Shown: in pieces, positions 8,781 through 18,004 of the stretch
How the letters are laid out: the number at the start of each line of letters is the position of its first letter
Position numbering within the stretch: the stretch's first letter is position 1
DNA from: Methylobacter sp.
GTDB taxonomy: Bacteria > Pseudomonadota > Gammaproteobacteria > Methylococcales > Methylomonadaceae
DNA length: 39,076 bases
Assembly: GCA_004299305.1 (NCBI GenBank)
Contig: SCPZ01000078.1
Coordinates: forward strand, 1-39,076
Reading direction: 5' to 3'
Notes under the pieces: model-generated
What the model was told of the DNA's origin: nothing
The model's database searches: none
What the model saw: the letters and a program-made list of their open reading frames with translations, nothing else
Program-made: the position numbers and the translations under genes

Positions 8781-8984
8781 CTAAACATACTGTCGAACAT
8801 ATTCACGGACGAATAGCCGCATCGGCGCATTGCGTAATTGATATTGCTGGTAAGCCTTATTGACATCCACTGGCGTGATATGGGCATACACCCCAAACCC
8901 TGTTTTTGCAGTGAACTCGTCGCTTAAGATTTCGATAAACACTGTCCAGGACGAATCTATTGTATTTGTATTTTGCGTTGTCAT
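8781..8984 (-). CDS. hypothetical protein (67 aa)
   Basis: I do not recognise this protein. The frame is open further upstream (to 9125), but the start at 8984 is preferred because AGGAG lies seven bases before that ATG and the upstream part looks like untranslated sequence. The product is small and soluble, with a Ser/Thr/Asn-rich beginning and an aromatic, basic C-terminus (MRLFVREYVRQYV). It converges on copA with a 15-base gap. No function assigned. Confidence 0.5.
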   Translation of the reverse strand: MTTQNTNTIDSSWTVFIEILSDEFTAKTGFGVYAHITPVDVNKAYQQYQLRNAPMRLFVREYVRQYV

Positions 8985-9464
8985 GGCCGTACTCCTAGAA
9001 AATAAATAACACACTTCGCTTATATCACAAGCATAAAAGATACCGTTATTTATAATGTCTTTATACGGCATTATGTTAGCGTACTGCCATATCCTGCTTT
9101 TCATCGTTTTTGGCAAGGATGTCAATAGACCGGCAAGTGTTTGCCTTCATTTTCTATTGACCGACATGGCTTTTTAACGAGACAACATCGTTACCATCCC
9201 ATTGGATGAACCGCTTAGCAGGAGCCATGAACATCCCTCGTAAGCAGCTTGAAAAGCAGCATCATGGAATTCTCGTGATCGAAGTTTCACACCCTAATCT
9301 TGCTCAAAAAAACGACTTATTTGCACTCTTTCCAGGTTTTTTCTAGTAGATGATTTTGCAAGCGGCTCCTGAGTCGTTAGTTTTTTTCTTCATACCCGTC
9401 GTGGCAAATAATCGAATAAATCGCTACACTAGCGCATTGCTTACAGGCTAAGACAAATACCAAC
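8985..9464. other. intergenic region between divergent 67-aa gene and gcvT
   Basis: 480 bases with no convincing gene. A 46-codon frame (9206-9346) has a poorly spaced ribosome site and no similarity I recognise. A weak promoter-like pair (TGGCAA, 17 bases, TACACT at 9425-9430) precedes gcvT. No repeat arms of the kinds found elsewhere in the window are seen here. Confidence 0.4.
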
Positions 9465-10577
9465 ATGTTAAAAAAGACGTTGCTCCACAATCTTCACCTT
9501 GAACTGGGCGCCAGGATGGTGCCGTTTTCCGGTTACCTTATGCCGATGCAATACGGCAAAGGTACGCTGCACGAACATCTGCACTGCCGCAGTCACGCCG
9601 GCTTCTTCGATATTTCCCACATGGGGCAATGCCTGATACTGGGTGATGATGCTGTTTATGGACTGGGACAACTAATACCCACCGATATTTCAGGACTTAA
9701 ATCCGGCGAGCAAAAATATACCGTATTAACCAATAACAATGGCGGCATTATGGATGACATTGTCATTACCCGCCTCGACTCGGGCTTAATGATCATTGTA
9801 AATGCCGCCTGTAAAGACAAAGATTTTAAGTACCTGTATCACCACTTATCAGGACTGTGTTGTTTCAATGAACTGAGCACTCAAGCTTTATTCGCTTTGC
9901 AAGGCCCTGCCGCCGCATCGATCATGAAAAAGTTTTCCGAACAAGCCGCTGAACTTTCTTTCATGCAAGCCTGTGGGACCTACATCAACGGCATAAAATG
10001 TAATGTCAGCCGTAGCGGCTATACCGGCGAAGACGGTTTTGAAATCTTGGTAGGCCATAACGCTGCCGAACGACTCGCCCGCCTGTTTCTGGCCGAAGAC
10101 AACGTTGAGCCTATAGGTCTAGCGGCCAGGGATACTTTGCGCCTGGAAGCGGGTCTATGCCTGTACGGTCATGAAATCGATGAATCGACTACACCGGTAG
10201 AAGCCGGTCTCCAATGGCTGTTAAAAAAAAACCACGACAAATTTCCCGGAGCCGACAAAATCCTGACTCAATTACAACGCGGTCCGGAAAAAATTCGTGC
10301 GGGTTTATTGGTGAAAAGCAAAATACCGGTGCGGGAAGGCAGTGTAATTTGCAATAGTGAAGATCTCGCCGTAGGCTATGTGACCAGCGGCAATTTTTCT
10401 CCCAGCTTGAATCAACCGATTGCTATGGCCTTACTAGCCAAGAAAGTCGCCAACAAAGGCAACACACTCTATGCCAAGGTTCGTGATCATCGAATCACCG
10501 TTACTGTGACGCCCTTGCCTTTTATCCCCCATCGCTACTATTATCAAAAACAAACCGTAATTACTCAGCAATGCTAA
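9465..10577 (+). CDS. gcvT: aminomethyltransferase, glycine cleavage T protein
   Basis: 370 aa, normal length. It shows the T-protein folate-binding core: HAGFFDISHMGQ near residues 44-55, GGIMDDIV (with the conserved Asp of the active site), SGYTGEDGFEI, and AARDTLRLEAGLCLYGHEID followed by TTPVEAGL. The enzyme transfers the methylene group of the aminomethyl-lipoyl H protein to tetrahydrofolate and releases ammonia. The genes for H and P proteins are not in this window, so the cleavage system is split. The start lacks a strong ribosome site. A folate-dependent YgfZ-like paralogue is less likely, given the intact catalytic motifs. Confidence 0.88.
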   Translation: MLKKTLLHNLHLELGARMVPFSGYLMPMQYGKGTLHEHLHCRSHAGFFDISHMGQCLILGDDAVYGLGQLIPTDISGLKSGEQKYTVLTNNNGGIMDDIVITRLDSGLMIIVNAACKDKDFKYLYHHLSGLCCFNELSTQALFALQGPAAASIMKKFSEQAAELSFMQACGTYINGIKCNVSRSGYTGEDGFEILVGHNAAERLARLFLAEDNVEPIGLAARDTLRLEAGLCLYGHEIDESTTPVEAGLQWLLKKNHDKFPGADKILTQLQRGPEKIRAGLLVKSKIPVREGSVICNSEDLAVGYVTSGNFSPSLNQPIAMALLAKKVANKGNTLYAKVRDHRITVTVTPLPFIPHRYYYQKQTVITQQC

Positions 10578-10670
10578 TTTAATAGTAAAACCAGTCATGT
10601 AGACCGGGTTATGCCAACCCAACGGAGCTTTTATTTATATGCGTTTGCCCAGTATTACACCCTTAAAAAT

Positions 10671-10699
10671 AAGACAGAACTGCTCTGAACGGCTATAAT
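10671..10699 (+). promoter_or_regulatory. putative sigma-70 promoter of prfB
   Basis: AAGACA, 17-base spacer, then a perfect TATAAT (10694-10699), leaving a leader of about 70 bases to the prfB start. Confidence 0.6.
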
Positions 10700-10777
10700 C
10701 GCCCCCTTTTTTAATTTCTCATCGACCAAAGACCATAGGTGTGTTTGGTCTCGACTGTCATTGGTTAAATACACCCC

Positions 10778-11876
10778 ATGCAAGAAATAAATCCGATCAA
10801 AAACAAAATAGCCGACTTAAAAAGCCGTGGCGATGCCCTTAGGAGGTATCTTTGACTTTGACATTAAGAACGAGCGTTTAGTCGAAGTTTTACGGGAGCT
10901 GGAAAATCCGAAAATTTGGGATAACCCGGAAGAAGCGCAGGCCTTAGGTAAAGAGCGCGGCCAGTTGGAAGTCATCGTTAACACCATTAACGACTTGGAA
11001 CGCGGTCTTAGCGACGCCGAAGAACTGCTACTGATGGCGGTTGAAGAAGACGATGAGGAAACGGTTGAAACCGTCGTCGACGATCTGGAGCATTTTGAAA
11101 AAAGAGTCGCAGACCTGGAGTTTCGTCGCATGTTCTCCGGGAAAATGGATGCCAACAATGCCTTTTTGGACATACAGTCCGGTTCCGGCGGCACCGAGGC
11201 TCAGGATTGGGCATCAATGATCGAACGCATGTATTTACGCTGGGGCGAACAGAAAGGTTTTAAAACCGAATTGATTGAAGAGTCGCAAGGCGATGTAGCC
11301 GGCATTAAAAGCGCCACGATCAAGTTTGAAGGCGAATATGCGTTCGGCTGGTTACGCACCGAAACCGGTGTGCATCGCTTGGTCAGGAAATCGCCGTTCG
11401 ATTCGGGCAATCGCCGCCATACCTCGTTCGCGTCGGTATTCGTATCTCCAGAAATCGACGACGATATCGACATCGACATCAATCCCGCCGATATACGCAT
11501 CGATGTCTACCGTGCCAGCGGCGCGGGCGGCCAGCATATCAACAAAACCGAATCGGCCGTGCGTATGACCCATAACCCGACCGGTATCGTCGTGCAATGC
11601 CAAAGCGACCGCTCGCAGCATAAAAACCGCGATACCGCGATGAAGCAATTGAAAGCCAAATTGTACGAGCTGGAAATGCGCAAACGTAGCGAAACAGCTC
11701 AGGCATTGGAAGACACCAAATCCGATATAGGCTGGGGCAGCCAGATTCGTTCTTATGTTTTAGACCAGTCGCGGATCAAGGACTTGCGTACCAGCGTGGA
11801 AACAGGCAACACCCAGGCGGTTTTGGATGGCGATTTGGATCAGTTTATTGAGGCTAGTTTGAAGAGTGGGTTGTGA
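10778..11876 (+). CDS. prfB: peptide chain release factor 2 (programmed +1 frameshift)
   Basis: Translation starts at 10778 and runs 25 codons to an in-frame TGA (10853-10855); a +1 shift at CTT continues in the frame ending at 11876. The shifted product is 365 aa, equal in length to the E. coli factor. The stop-recognition tripeptide SPF falls at 205-207 and the GGQ catalytic motif at 250-252, the same numbering as E. coli; the residue at 246 is Ala, the common form. It releases peptides at UGA and UAA, and the shift gives autoregulation. A conventional single-frame reading would miss the first 25 residues. It is normally followed directly by lysS, but here a foreign-looking segment intervenes. 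Confidence 0.97.
10838..10856 (+). promoter_or_regulatory. RF2 programmed +1 frameshift site
   Basis: CTT AGG AGG TAT CTT TGA C: an internal Shine-Dalgarno-like AGGAGG three bases before the slippery CTT, followed by the UGA-C stop context. This is the classic autoregulatory signal; the Shine-Dalgarno here (AGGAGG) is a stronger match to the anti-SD than the AGGGGG of E. coli. Confidence 0.97.
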
Positions 11877-11944
11877 TTAACAACTTATAAATAACATTAA
11901 TTAAAATCAATGAGTCATGGCATTGGTTAAATGAATTTAAAATT

Positions 11945-13453
11945 ATGTCTATATCCCAACAAAATTTAAAACGAATCGAGATAATTCAACTAAAAGGATT
12001 GCGTAACTTAGAGATGAGTTTTCGAGAAAAGGGAATAACGGCAATTCTAGGGCCGAACGGGTCTGGGAAATCGACAATTTTGCACGCGTTGGCTTGCATT
12101 AATAATCCGCCAGCTAGTCATGATTCATTGATTAATCACAAGCTTAGTGAGTTTTTTACTCCAACAATTCATTCTGTCTGGAATGACAGTAGTTTCGATG
12201 TATATCAGGACTATAGGGATGGAGAAAAGCAAATTAATGACCACACAACGCATTTTAGAAAGCAAGCAGCACGGTGGTCGCCTCGTTATGCGACAAGAGT
12301 AGAGCGTTATATTTCCTTTATTGGTATTAGAACTTGCGTTCCAATGATTGAAGCAGAAAATCAGCGATCAAGAATACAGTTCAATACAGCCCAACTTACT
12401 GATAAGGTATCTACAAAAATAAAAGAGTTAGCTGGACAGGTAATGAATAGAAATTACACCAACTACAATAGTCATACGACACCTTCAAAGAAGAAATACA
12501 TCGGTGTAACTACGAATAACATAGATTATTCGTCTTTAAGTATGGGGGCTGGAGAACAACGGATATTCTACATTCTAACAGAAATACTAAATGCGAAAGA
12601 TTATGGGCTTATTTTAATTGATGAGATTGATTTGTTGCTTCATCAGGATGCTTTGGCGAGGTTATTAAAAATAATAGATGATTATGCTCAGAGTAAAAAA
12701 CTACAGATAATTTTTACCACACATTCACATTCAGTTTTACCTCTTGATTACGTTGATTTTAGGCATTTGTATCAAACTCCTAATAAAACATTATGTTTTA
12801 ATCAAACTAAACCAGATGCATTGCATAGATTAACGGGGGAGAAAATAAGACCTATTGAGATATTTGTCGAGGATGATTTGGCTCGTTACTTGGTTAATAA
12901 AATATGTTCTGAAGAGGGTGTCAAGCAATATGTTTCAATAAAAGAATTTGGCGCGGCATTTAATTGTTTTACGGCTGTTAGCGGTTGCATCCTAAATGGA
13001 CTCAATAACCTTGAAAATATGCTATTCACCTTAGATGGTGATAAATATAGAAACGAAAGTGAAAAAATAGCCGCGATTAAAAAAGTTCTTACTGGAAGTA
13101 CTGATAGTCATAAAGAAAATAGAGCATTAGCTGTATCAAAAATAGAGCAGTTTATTTTGCCAGATAACGAGAAGCCAGAAAAATATTATCACAGCCTTAT
13201 TTGCAGTTTAGATAAGGATAATTTAACAGCTGAACAGCAAGAAATCATAAAAGTTGCGGAAAAAATTATAAACCCAAGCGATTCGCACAAGTTTTTAGAC
13301 GATATTATCCGTGAAATGGATTTTAATAGAGAAGTTGGATTGAGCAAATTAGTTGATTTGATAAGCCTAAGTGACAAGTGGATAAATGTTTCGACGGGTA
13401 TTAGAGAATGGTTGATTTTAAAAAAACCTCTATTAGTTGAACCGCCCCATTAA
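11945..13453 (+). CDS. OLD-like AAA ATPase with TOPRIM-type C-terminal domain
   Basis: 502 aa. The SMC/ABC-like ATPase half has Walker A GPNGSGKST (36-44), a signature-like SMGAGEQR (199-206), Walker B LILIDEID (222-229) and H-loop TTHS (258-261). After it come two motifs expected of a TOPRIM nuclease: IFVEDDLARYL (306-316, acidic Glu309/Asp310) and LFTLDGDKY (360-368, Asp364/Asp366). This order is that of the OLD family, whose members cut DNA and often act in phage defence, alone or with partners (Gabija, PARIS, some retrons). No helicase or second defence gene is adjacent. Codons are markedly AT-rich compared with prfB and lysS, and the gene lacks a clear ribosome site, both consistent with transfer. 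Defence function is inference. Confidence 0.8.
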   Translation: MSISQQNLKRIEIIQLKGLRNLEMSFREKGITAILGPNGSGKSTILHALACINNPPASHDSLINHKLSEFFTPTIHSVWNDSSFDVYQDYRDGEKQINDHTTHFRKQAARWSPRYATRVERYISFIGIRTCVPMIEAENQRSRIQFNTAQLTDKVSTKIKELAGQVMNRNYTNYNSHTTPSKKKYIGVTTNNIDYSSLSMGAGEQRIFYILTEILNAKDYGLILIDEIDLLLHQDALARLLKIIDDYAQSKKLQIIFTTHSHSVLPLDYVDFRHLYQTPNKTLCFNQTKPDALHRLTGEKIRPIEIFVEDDLARYLVNKICSEEGVKQYVSIKEFGAAFNCFTAVSGCILNGLNNLENMLFTLDGDKYRNESEKIAAIKKVLTGSTDSHKENRALAVSKIEQFILPDNEKPEKYYHSLICSLDKDNLTAEQQEIIKVAEKIINPSDSHKFLDDIIREMDFNREVGLSKLVDLISLSDKWINVSTGIREWLILKKPLLVEPPH

Positions 13454-13491
13454 ATCGACAAAAAACTTTAATTGTAAAATACGGGGACATT

Positions 13492-13752
13492 ATGACCACT
13501 ACTGTAGTTCATGTTCGTATAGACGAACAAATTGAAAAACAAGCCGCAGCAACACTTGCTACACTAGGGCTTTCTGTACCTGAGGCTGTGCGAATTATGT
13601 TGGAAAGAGTTGTCTCTGAAAAAGCCTTGCCGTTTGATGTGCGGGAGCCTAATGCAGAAACTACAGCCGCATTGGAAGCATGTCGACGCGGTGAAGTGGT
13701 GAGTTTCAATAGCATTAAAGACCTTATGAACGATCTTAATGCGGACAATTGA
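13492..13752 (+). CDS. dinJ: RelB/DinJ family antitoxin
   Basis: 86 aa. The N-terminal part (TTVVHVRIDEQIEKQAAATLA) is a ribbon-helix-helix DNA-binding module of the DinJ type, and the C-terminal half carries the toxin-wrapping region (ALPFDVREPNAET). A GGGGA ribosome site precedes the ATG. It overlaps the toxin gene by 14 bases, the normal arrangement giving coupled translation. As in known pairs, the antitoxin dimer probably represses its own promoter with toxin as co-repressor; no operator was identified with certainty. It follows the ATPase gene by 38 bases but is self-sufficient as a pair. Confidence 0.88.
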   Translation: MTTTVVHVRIDEQIEKQAAATLATLGLSVPEAVRIMLERVVSEKALPFDVREPNAETTAALEACRRGEVVSFNSIKDLMNDLNADN

Positions 13753-14020
13753 ACGTCAAGCGACATTTCGCCGAGACTTTAAACGGGAAAAACTGTCAGG
13801 TCGCTATAAGAATTTTGACAAAATAATCATCGATATTTTGACATTATTGGCTACGGACTCGCCTCTGCCGGAACGATATAGCGATCATCCGTTAATGGGC
13901 AGATGGGTGGGATTTCGCGAATGCCATATTAAACCCGATTTATTGCTGATCTATGAAAAACCGAATCCTGAAACGCTGGTGTTAGCCCGACTTGGCTCAC
14001 ATAGCGAACTATTTAAATAA
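13739..14020 (+). CDS. yafQ: YafQ-family mRNA interferase toxin
   Basis: 93 aa RelE-superfamily toxin. The residues used for catalysis in E. coli YafQ are all present: His50, His63, Asp67 (in ECHIKPDLLLIY) and His88 (in LGSHSELF; position 87 in E. coli). It would cleave mRNA on the ribosome and is neutralised by the DinJ-like protein encoded just upstream with a 14-base overlap. The toxin is apparently intact. Together the pair lies in the segment between prfB and lysS; lysS begins 30 bases downstream. Confidence 0.9.
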   Translation: MRTIERQATFRRDFKREKLSGRYKNFDKIIIDILTLLATDSPLPERYSDHPLMGRWVGFRECHIKPDLLLIYEKPNPETLVLARLGSHSELFK

Positions 14021-14050
14021 ACATTTAAACTTTATAACTTAATTAAACCC

Positions 14051-15556
14051 ATGTCCGAAATCGAACAAGACGAACAAGAACAAATCAAACAACGCCGCAG
14101 CAAATTAAACGAGTTGCGTGAAAACGGCGGCATTGCTTTCCCTACCGACTTTCGCCGCAACGTGGTCGCCGGTGAACTGCTGGCCGAATACAACGAAAAA
14201 TCTAAGGAGGAGCTCGAAGAAGAGCCCTTACGCGTAAAGTTGGCCGGGCGCATGATGACCCGCCGGGTGATGGGCAAAGCCAGTTTCTGCCATATTCAGG
14301 ATATGTCCGGCAAAATGCAGCTTTATGTCACTCGCGATGCGCTACCCGAAAGTTTTTACAACGAGCAGTTCAAAAAGTGGGATATAGGCGACATCGTCGG
14401 CGCGGAAGGCGTACTGTTTAAAACCCAGACCGGCGAGCTCAGCGTCAAGGTAGATGATATACGCCTGTTGACTAAAGCCTTGCGGCCATTGCCTGAGAAA
14501 TTCCACGGCATTGCCGACCAGGAAATCAAATACCGCCAGCGCTACCTGGATTTGATCATGAGCGAGCAATCGCGCAACACCTTTTTGGTCCGTTCCAAAA
14601 TAGTCGCCTATATTCGCCAATTCCTGATCGACCGCAATTTCCTTGAAGTCGAAACGCCGATGATGCAAATGATTCCCGGCGGAGCGACGGCGCGTCCTTT
14701 TACCACCTTCCATAACGCGTTGGACATGGAGCTGTATTTGCGTATCGCACCAGAGTTGTATTTAAAGCGCTTGGTGGTTGGCGGCTTTGAGCGGGTATTT
14801 GAAATCAACCGCAACTTCCGTAACGAAGGTTTATCGACGCGTCATAACCCTGAATTCACCATGCTGGAGTTTTATCAAGCTTACGCGGAATACCATGAAT
14901 TAATGGATTTGACCGAAGCCATGTTACGCGGCATTGCGCTTGAAGTAATGGGAGAAACCATGATTACCTATCAAGGCGAGCAATACGATTTCGGCAAGCC
15001 GTTTGATCGAATGACCGTGGTTGAGTCGATCCTGCATTTTAATCCCGAGTTAACGGCAGACAATATCGCCACCCGTGAAGCCGCCGTTGAAGTCGCTAAA
15101 AATCTGCATATTCCGGTTAAAGACGGTTATGGTTTGGGCAAAATCCAGATCGAGATATTTGAAAAAACCGTGGAAAGTCGGTTGATGAACCCGACGTTTA
15201 TTACCGCATATCCGGTTGAAGTCTCGCCATTAGCAAGACGCAATGACAACGATCCGCATGTCACCGATCGCTTCGAGTTTTTTGTCGGCGGACGGGAAAT
15301 TGCCAACGGTTTTACCGAGTTGAACGATGCCGAAGATCAGGCCGCGCGTTTCCAAAAACAGGTTGAGGAAAAAGAGGCCGGTGATGATGAAGCTATGCAT
15401 TTCGACGCTGATTATATCGTCGCTCTGGAACACGGCATGCCGCCCACAGCCGGCGAAGGCATAGGTATCGACCGTTTGGTCATGCTGTTTGCCGATGCGC
15501 CGTCAATACGCGATGTGTTGTTGTTTCCGCACATGCGGCCTAAGAGTGCGCAATAA
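14051..15556 (+). CDS. lysS: lysyl-tRNA synthetase, class II
   Basis: 501 aa. An N-terminal OB-fold anticodon-binding domain (about 60-150) is followed by the class II catalytic core, with motif 2 [21 protein letters not shown] split over about 256-276 and motif 3 [13 protein letters not shown] near the C-terminus. It charges tRNA-Lys with lysine in the cytoplasm. Downstream of prfB as in other gammaproteobacteria, but separated by the ATPase and toxin-antitoxin genes. The start at 14051 gives a full-length protein; the ribosome site is weak. A 22-base palindrome follows the stop codon. Confidence 0.97.
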   Translation: MSEIEQDEQEQIKQRRSKLNELRENGGIAFPTDFRRNVVAGELLAEYNEKSKEELEEEPLRVKLAGRMMTRRVMGKASFCHIQDMSGKMQLYVTRDALPESFYNEQFKKWDIGDIVGAEGVLFKTQTGELSVKVDDIRLLTKALRPLPEKFHGIADQEIKYRQRYLDLIMSEQSRNTFLVRSKIVAYIRQFLIDRNFLEVETPMMQMIPGGATARPFTTFHNALDMELYLRIAPELYLKRLVVGGFERVFEINRNFRNEGLSTRHNPEFTMLEFYQAYAEYHELMDLTEAMLRGIALEVMGETMITYQGEQYDFGKPFDRMTVVESILHFNPELTADNIATREAAVEVAKNLHIPVKDGYGLGKIQIEIFEKTVESRLMNPTFITAYPVEVSPLARRNDNDPHVTDRFEFFVGGREIANGFTELNDAEDQAARFQKQVEEKEAGDDEAMHFDADYIVALEHGMPPTAGEGIGIDRLVMLFADAPSIRDVLLFPHMRPKSAQ

Positions 15557-15563
15557 ATAGTCA

Positions 15564-15585
15564 TGTAGGGCGTGCACGCCCTACA
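15564..15585. repeat. perfect 22-base palindrome after lysS
   Basis: TGTAGGGCGTG followed by its exact reverse complement, eight bases after the lysS stop. It could fold as a hairpin and act as a weak terminator or transcript stabiliser, but has no T tract. Confidence 0.6.
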
Positions 15586-15639
15586 CACTGACGAGCTGTC
15601 GCAACTGTTACTTTAGGCAACTCGCAATAAATAAAATAC

Positions 15640-15901
15640 GTAACTTCAGCAGCTAAAAAATAGCACACGGATGACACTGATTGGACGGATTTAAACGGAT
15701 TTTTAACAATTCTAATGACTTAGGAATGAGCATGAAATAACTCAGGCATTTTATTCTCCTCACCCCAGCCCTCTCCAGCAGGAGAGGGAGCTAGTTGTCG
15801 AAGTTATTTCGTGCGCATTCCTTAGAGTTTTATCAGTGATTATCTGTCTAATCCGTGTCATCCGTGTGCCATTATAAATTGGCCATACTGTGAGTAGTTA
15901 A
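15640..15901. mobile_element. MITE-like element, copy C, with nested insert
   Basis: Ends GTAACTTCAGC (15640-15650) and TGAGTAGTTAA (15891-15901) resemble the terminal repeats of the other copies. The ATCCGTGT arms (about 15662-15700 and 15845-15870) have no 23-base insert. A second element (15722-15821) sits in the loop. No target duplication is visible, suggesting an older copy. It fills the convergent gap between lysS and the GGDEF-EAL gene. Confidence 0.6.
15722..15821. repeat. nested inverted-repeat element with CTCTCC/GGAGAG hairpin
   Basis: Imperfect inverted ends AGGAATGAGCATGAAATAAC and its reverse complement (two mismatches in about 21) enclose a 60-base core holding a CTCTCC-AGCA-GGAGAG hairpin of the CCCTCTCC type common in many bacterial genomes. 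Same ends as the element at 28935-29069, different core. Confidence 0.65.
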
Positions 15902-15933
15902 GATTGTAGAATGTGGGGGGTTATTTTTGCGAG

Positions 15934-17919
15934 TTACTTTAACTGTTGCGCCCTCAATAACCCTGCAAAATCCTCCGCCGATACCGGCTTGCTGGTCAAA
16001 TATCCCTGGTACGCATCGCAGCCCTTCTGCTGTAAAAAGCTTAACTGTTCCTGGGTTTCTACGCCTTCCGCCAAAACCTTAAAGCCCAAGGTATGGCCCA
16101 TCGCAATAATGGTGGCCGTAATTTCCATGTCATCTTGAAGATGCGGAATATCATCGATAAAACTTTTATCGATTTTCAACACGTCGACAGGAAAGCGTTT
16201 CAGGTAAGCCAACGACGAATAGCCGGTGCCGAAATCGTCAATAGCAAGACGAATGCCCTGCCCGCGCAGATTATTGAACACCTCCACCGCTTTATCCTGG
16301 TTATCCATTAATCCGCTTTCGGTCATTTCCAGTTCCAAATAGCCCGCCGGAAAACCGGTTTCGGCAAGTACCTCTGCCACCAGTGCGTTAATATCGCAAC
16401 GCTTAAACTGTTGCGGCGATACATTGACAGCCAAGGTTATCGGCAAAAAACCGGCTGCCAACCAGCGCTGGCCTTGCCTACAGGTTTCACGCAACACCCA
16501 TTCGCCAATGGCGATAATCAGGCCGGTTTCTTCGGCAATGGAAATAAACTTAATCGGCGCAATAAGTCCCTCGCTTGGACTTTGCCAGCGCACTAACGCT
16601 TCGGCGCCGACAATCAGGCCGCTGGCAATATCTATCTGCGGTTGGTAAAAAACGCAAAATTCCTGCTGCTCAATGGCCCGACGCAATCGTCCTTCCAAAT
16701 CGATACGTTGTCGAACGGCAATGGTAAACTCTTCGGAAAAGTAGGCGAAGCAACCGCGTCCGGCCTGCTTGGCCTCATACATGGCGGTATCGGCCTGTTC
16801 CATCAGGAGTTCCGGGTGATTGCCATGTTGCGGATACAGGCTGATCCCGATGCTGGCACCGATTTGTACCTCACGGCCCAGCTCATGATCGACTTCATTA
16901 CTGCGGAGTAATTGGAACGGCCTGCTTAAATCGGTGACAATCTGTTCCGCTACCCGTGCAGCATCTTCCGGGTGAGCAATGTCTTCCAGCAACACAATAA
17001 ATTCATCACCGCCCAAGCGGGCCACCATGTCTATATCACGCAGCCGGTTCTGGATGCGGCCTGCGACCTGTTGCAACAACTCATCTCCTGCGCCATGCCC
17101 CAAGCTGTCGTTAACGGATTTAAAACGGTCCAAATCCAGCATTAACAATGCCAGTTGCTTGCCGCTACGCCGCTCCACGTCGATGCTGTGTTTTAGGCGC
17201 TCCAGCAGCAAACGCCTGTTTGGCAATTGTGTTAACGGATCCTGCGTTGCCAGTTGATTGAGTTCGTCTTGCAAGCGAGCGTTGACCAGTGTAATCAAAA
17301 TAAGCAGCCGGGCGGTGCTGGTAATAAACAATAACATCAAAAAAACCCTGTCCGGCTGGTCCGTGGACAGTATGTAACTGCCGGTAGATGTTGGCGTTAT
17401 TATGATAGTAATTATGCGGATAAAATGAATCAGTGCCTCCGCGCCAATAAATCCAATCAAGAGATTGGTTTCCATGAACAGTGCAAGACTGCGTTGACGC
17501 AGGATGTCCCGGATGATGAATACGCCTATCGGTATGACCAAGACCGACATGCTTAGTTGCCGCGCCGATACCGATGGCCAAACTATCATGAACACACTGA
17601 GCAAGGCCGCAGCCGGTAGAATAAACAGGGCGAATAACGACCAATGCCACCGCAGTCCGAAAAAGCTACGGATACCTACCCAAATGCAAATGCCACCGGC
17701 AATAACCAGCGAATTTGCGATAACAATCGACACGATATCGGGAATAACGCCGCGCAGGCAAAGCCCTAAAAACCCGGTAAAAATTACTATGCAGGCGGCA
17801 AGCCACCAGCTCGGCCCGCCAAGATTGGGGTGCCTGCGAGCTGTTACCGCAAAAGCAATGGCGAATACCACATCGACGATGAGATAAGCTATCAGGATTG
17901 TTAATAAATCAAATTTCAT
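15934..17919 (-). CDS. membrane GGDEF-EAL bifunctional c-di-GMP protein
   Basis: 661 aa. About six or seven membrane helices in the first 215 residues form the sensor or anchor, followed by a short linker, a GGDEF domain (about 225-390) and an EAL domain (about 405-650). The GGDEF motif is intact at 303-307, with an RxxD inhibitory site (RDID, 294-297) at the right spacing. The EAL domain has the intact EALVRW (440-445), DDFGTGYSSLAYL and AEGVET segments, so it may also hydrolyse c-di-GMP. Which activity dominates cannot be told from sequence. Its signal is unknown. It lies 85 bases downstream of the TonB receptor gene on the same strand and may be on its own transcript. Confidence 0.93.
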   Translation of the reverse strand: MKFDLLTILIAYLIVDVVFAIAFAVTARRHPNLGGPSWWLAACIVIFTGFLGLCLRGVIPDIVSIVIANSLVIAGGICIWVGIRSFFGLRWHWSLFALFILPAAALLSVFMIVWPSVSARQLSMSVLVIPIGVFIIRDILRQRSLALFMETNLLIGFIGAEALIHFIRIITIIITPTSTGSYILSTDQPDRVFLMLLFITSTARLLILITLVNARLQDELNQLATQDPLTQLPNRRLLLERLKHSIDVERRSGKQLALLMLDLDRFKSVNDSLGHGAGDELLQQVAGRIQNRLRDIDMVARLGGDEFIVLLEDIAHPEDAARVAEQIVTDLSRPFQLLRSNEVDHELGREVQIGASIGISLYPQHGNHPELLMEQADTAMYEAKQAGRGCFAYFSEEFTIAVRQRIDLEGRLRRAIEQQEFCVFYQPQIDIASGLIVGAEALVRWQSPSEGLIAPIKFISIAEETGLIIAIGEWVLRETCRQGQRWLAAGFLPITLAVNVSPQQFKRCDINALVAEVLAETGFPAGYLELEMTESGLMDNQDKAVEVFNNLRGQGIRLAIDDFGTGYSSLAYLKRFPVDVLKIDKSFIDDIPHLQDDMEITATIIAMGHTLGFKVLAEGVETQEQLSFLQQKGCDAYQGYLTSKPVSAEDFAGLLRAQQLK

Positions 17920-18004
17920 CGATCAAGATTATTTTTTAATAGGTTTAATTACCAATCCTGATAAATTTACCCATGCCATTCGTTTTAGCGCGGCGTCTAA
18001 AGTT

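Noticed and set aside
9206-9346. 46-codon plus-strand frame before gcvT
   Set aside because: Ribosome-like AGGAG is only two bases from the internal ATG and too far from nothing useful for the first; no similarity seen.
10607-10621. GGGTT-ATGCC-AACCC hairpin after gcvT as terminator
   Set aside because: Five pairs only and no T run; too weak to call.
10827-11876. prfB starting at 10827 in a single frame
   Set aside because: The upstream ATG at 10778, the CTT-TGA-C shift site and the exact E. coli motif numbering show that the true product uses the +1 frameshift.
11945-14020. A single three-gene defence system of ATPase, DinJ and YafQ
   Set aside because: DinJ and YafQ form a complete toxin-antitoxin pair with their own ribosome site; nothing in the sequence links them functionally to the ATPase.
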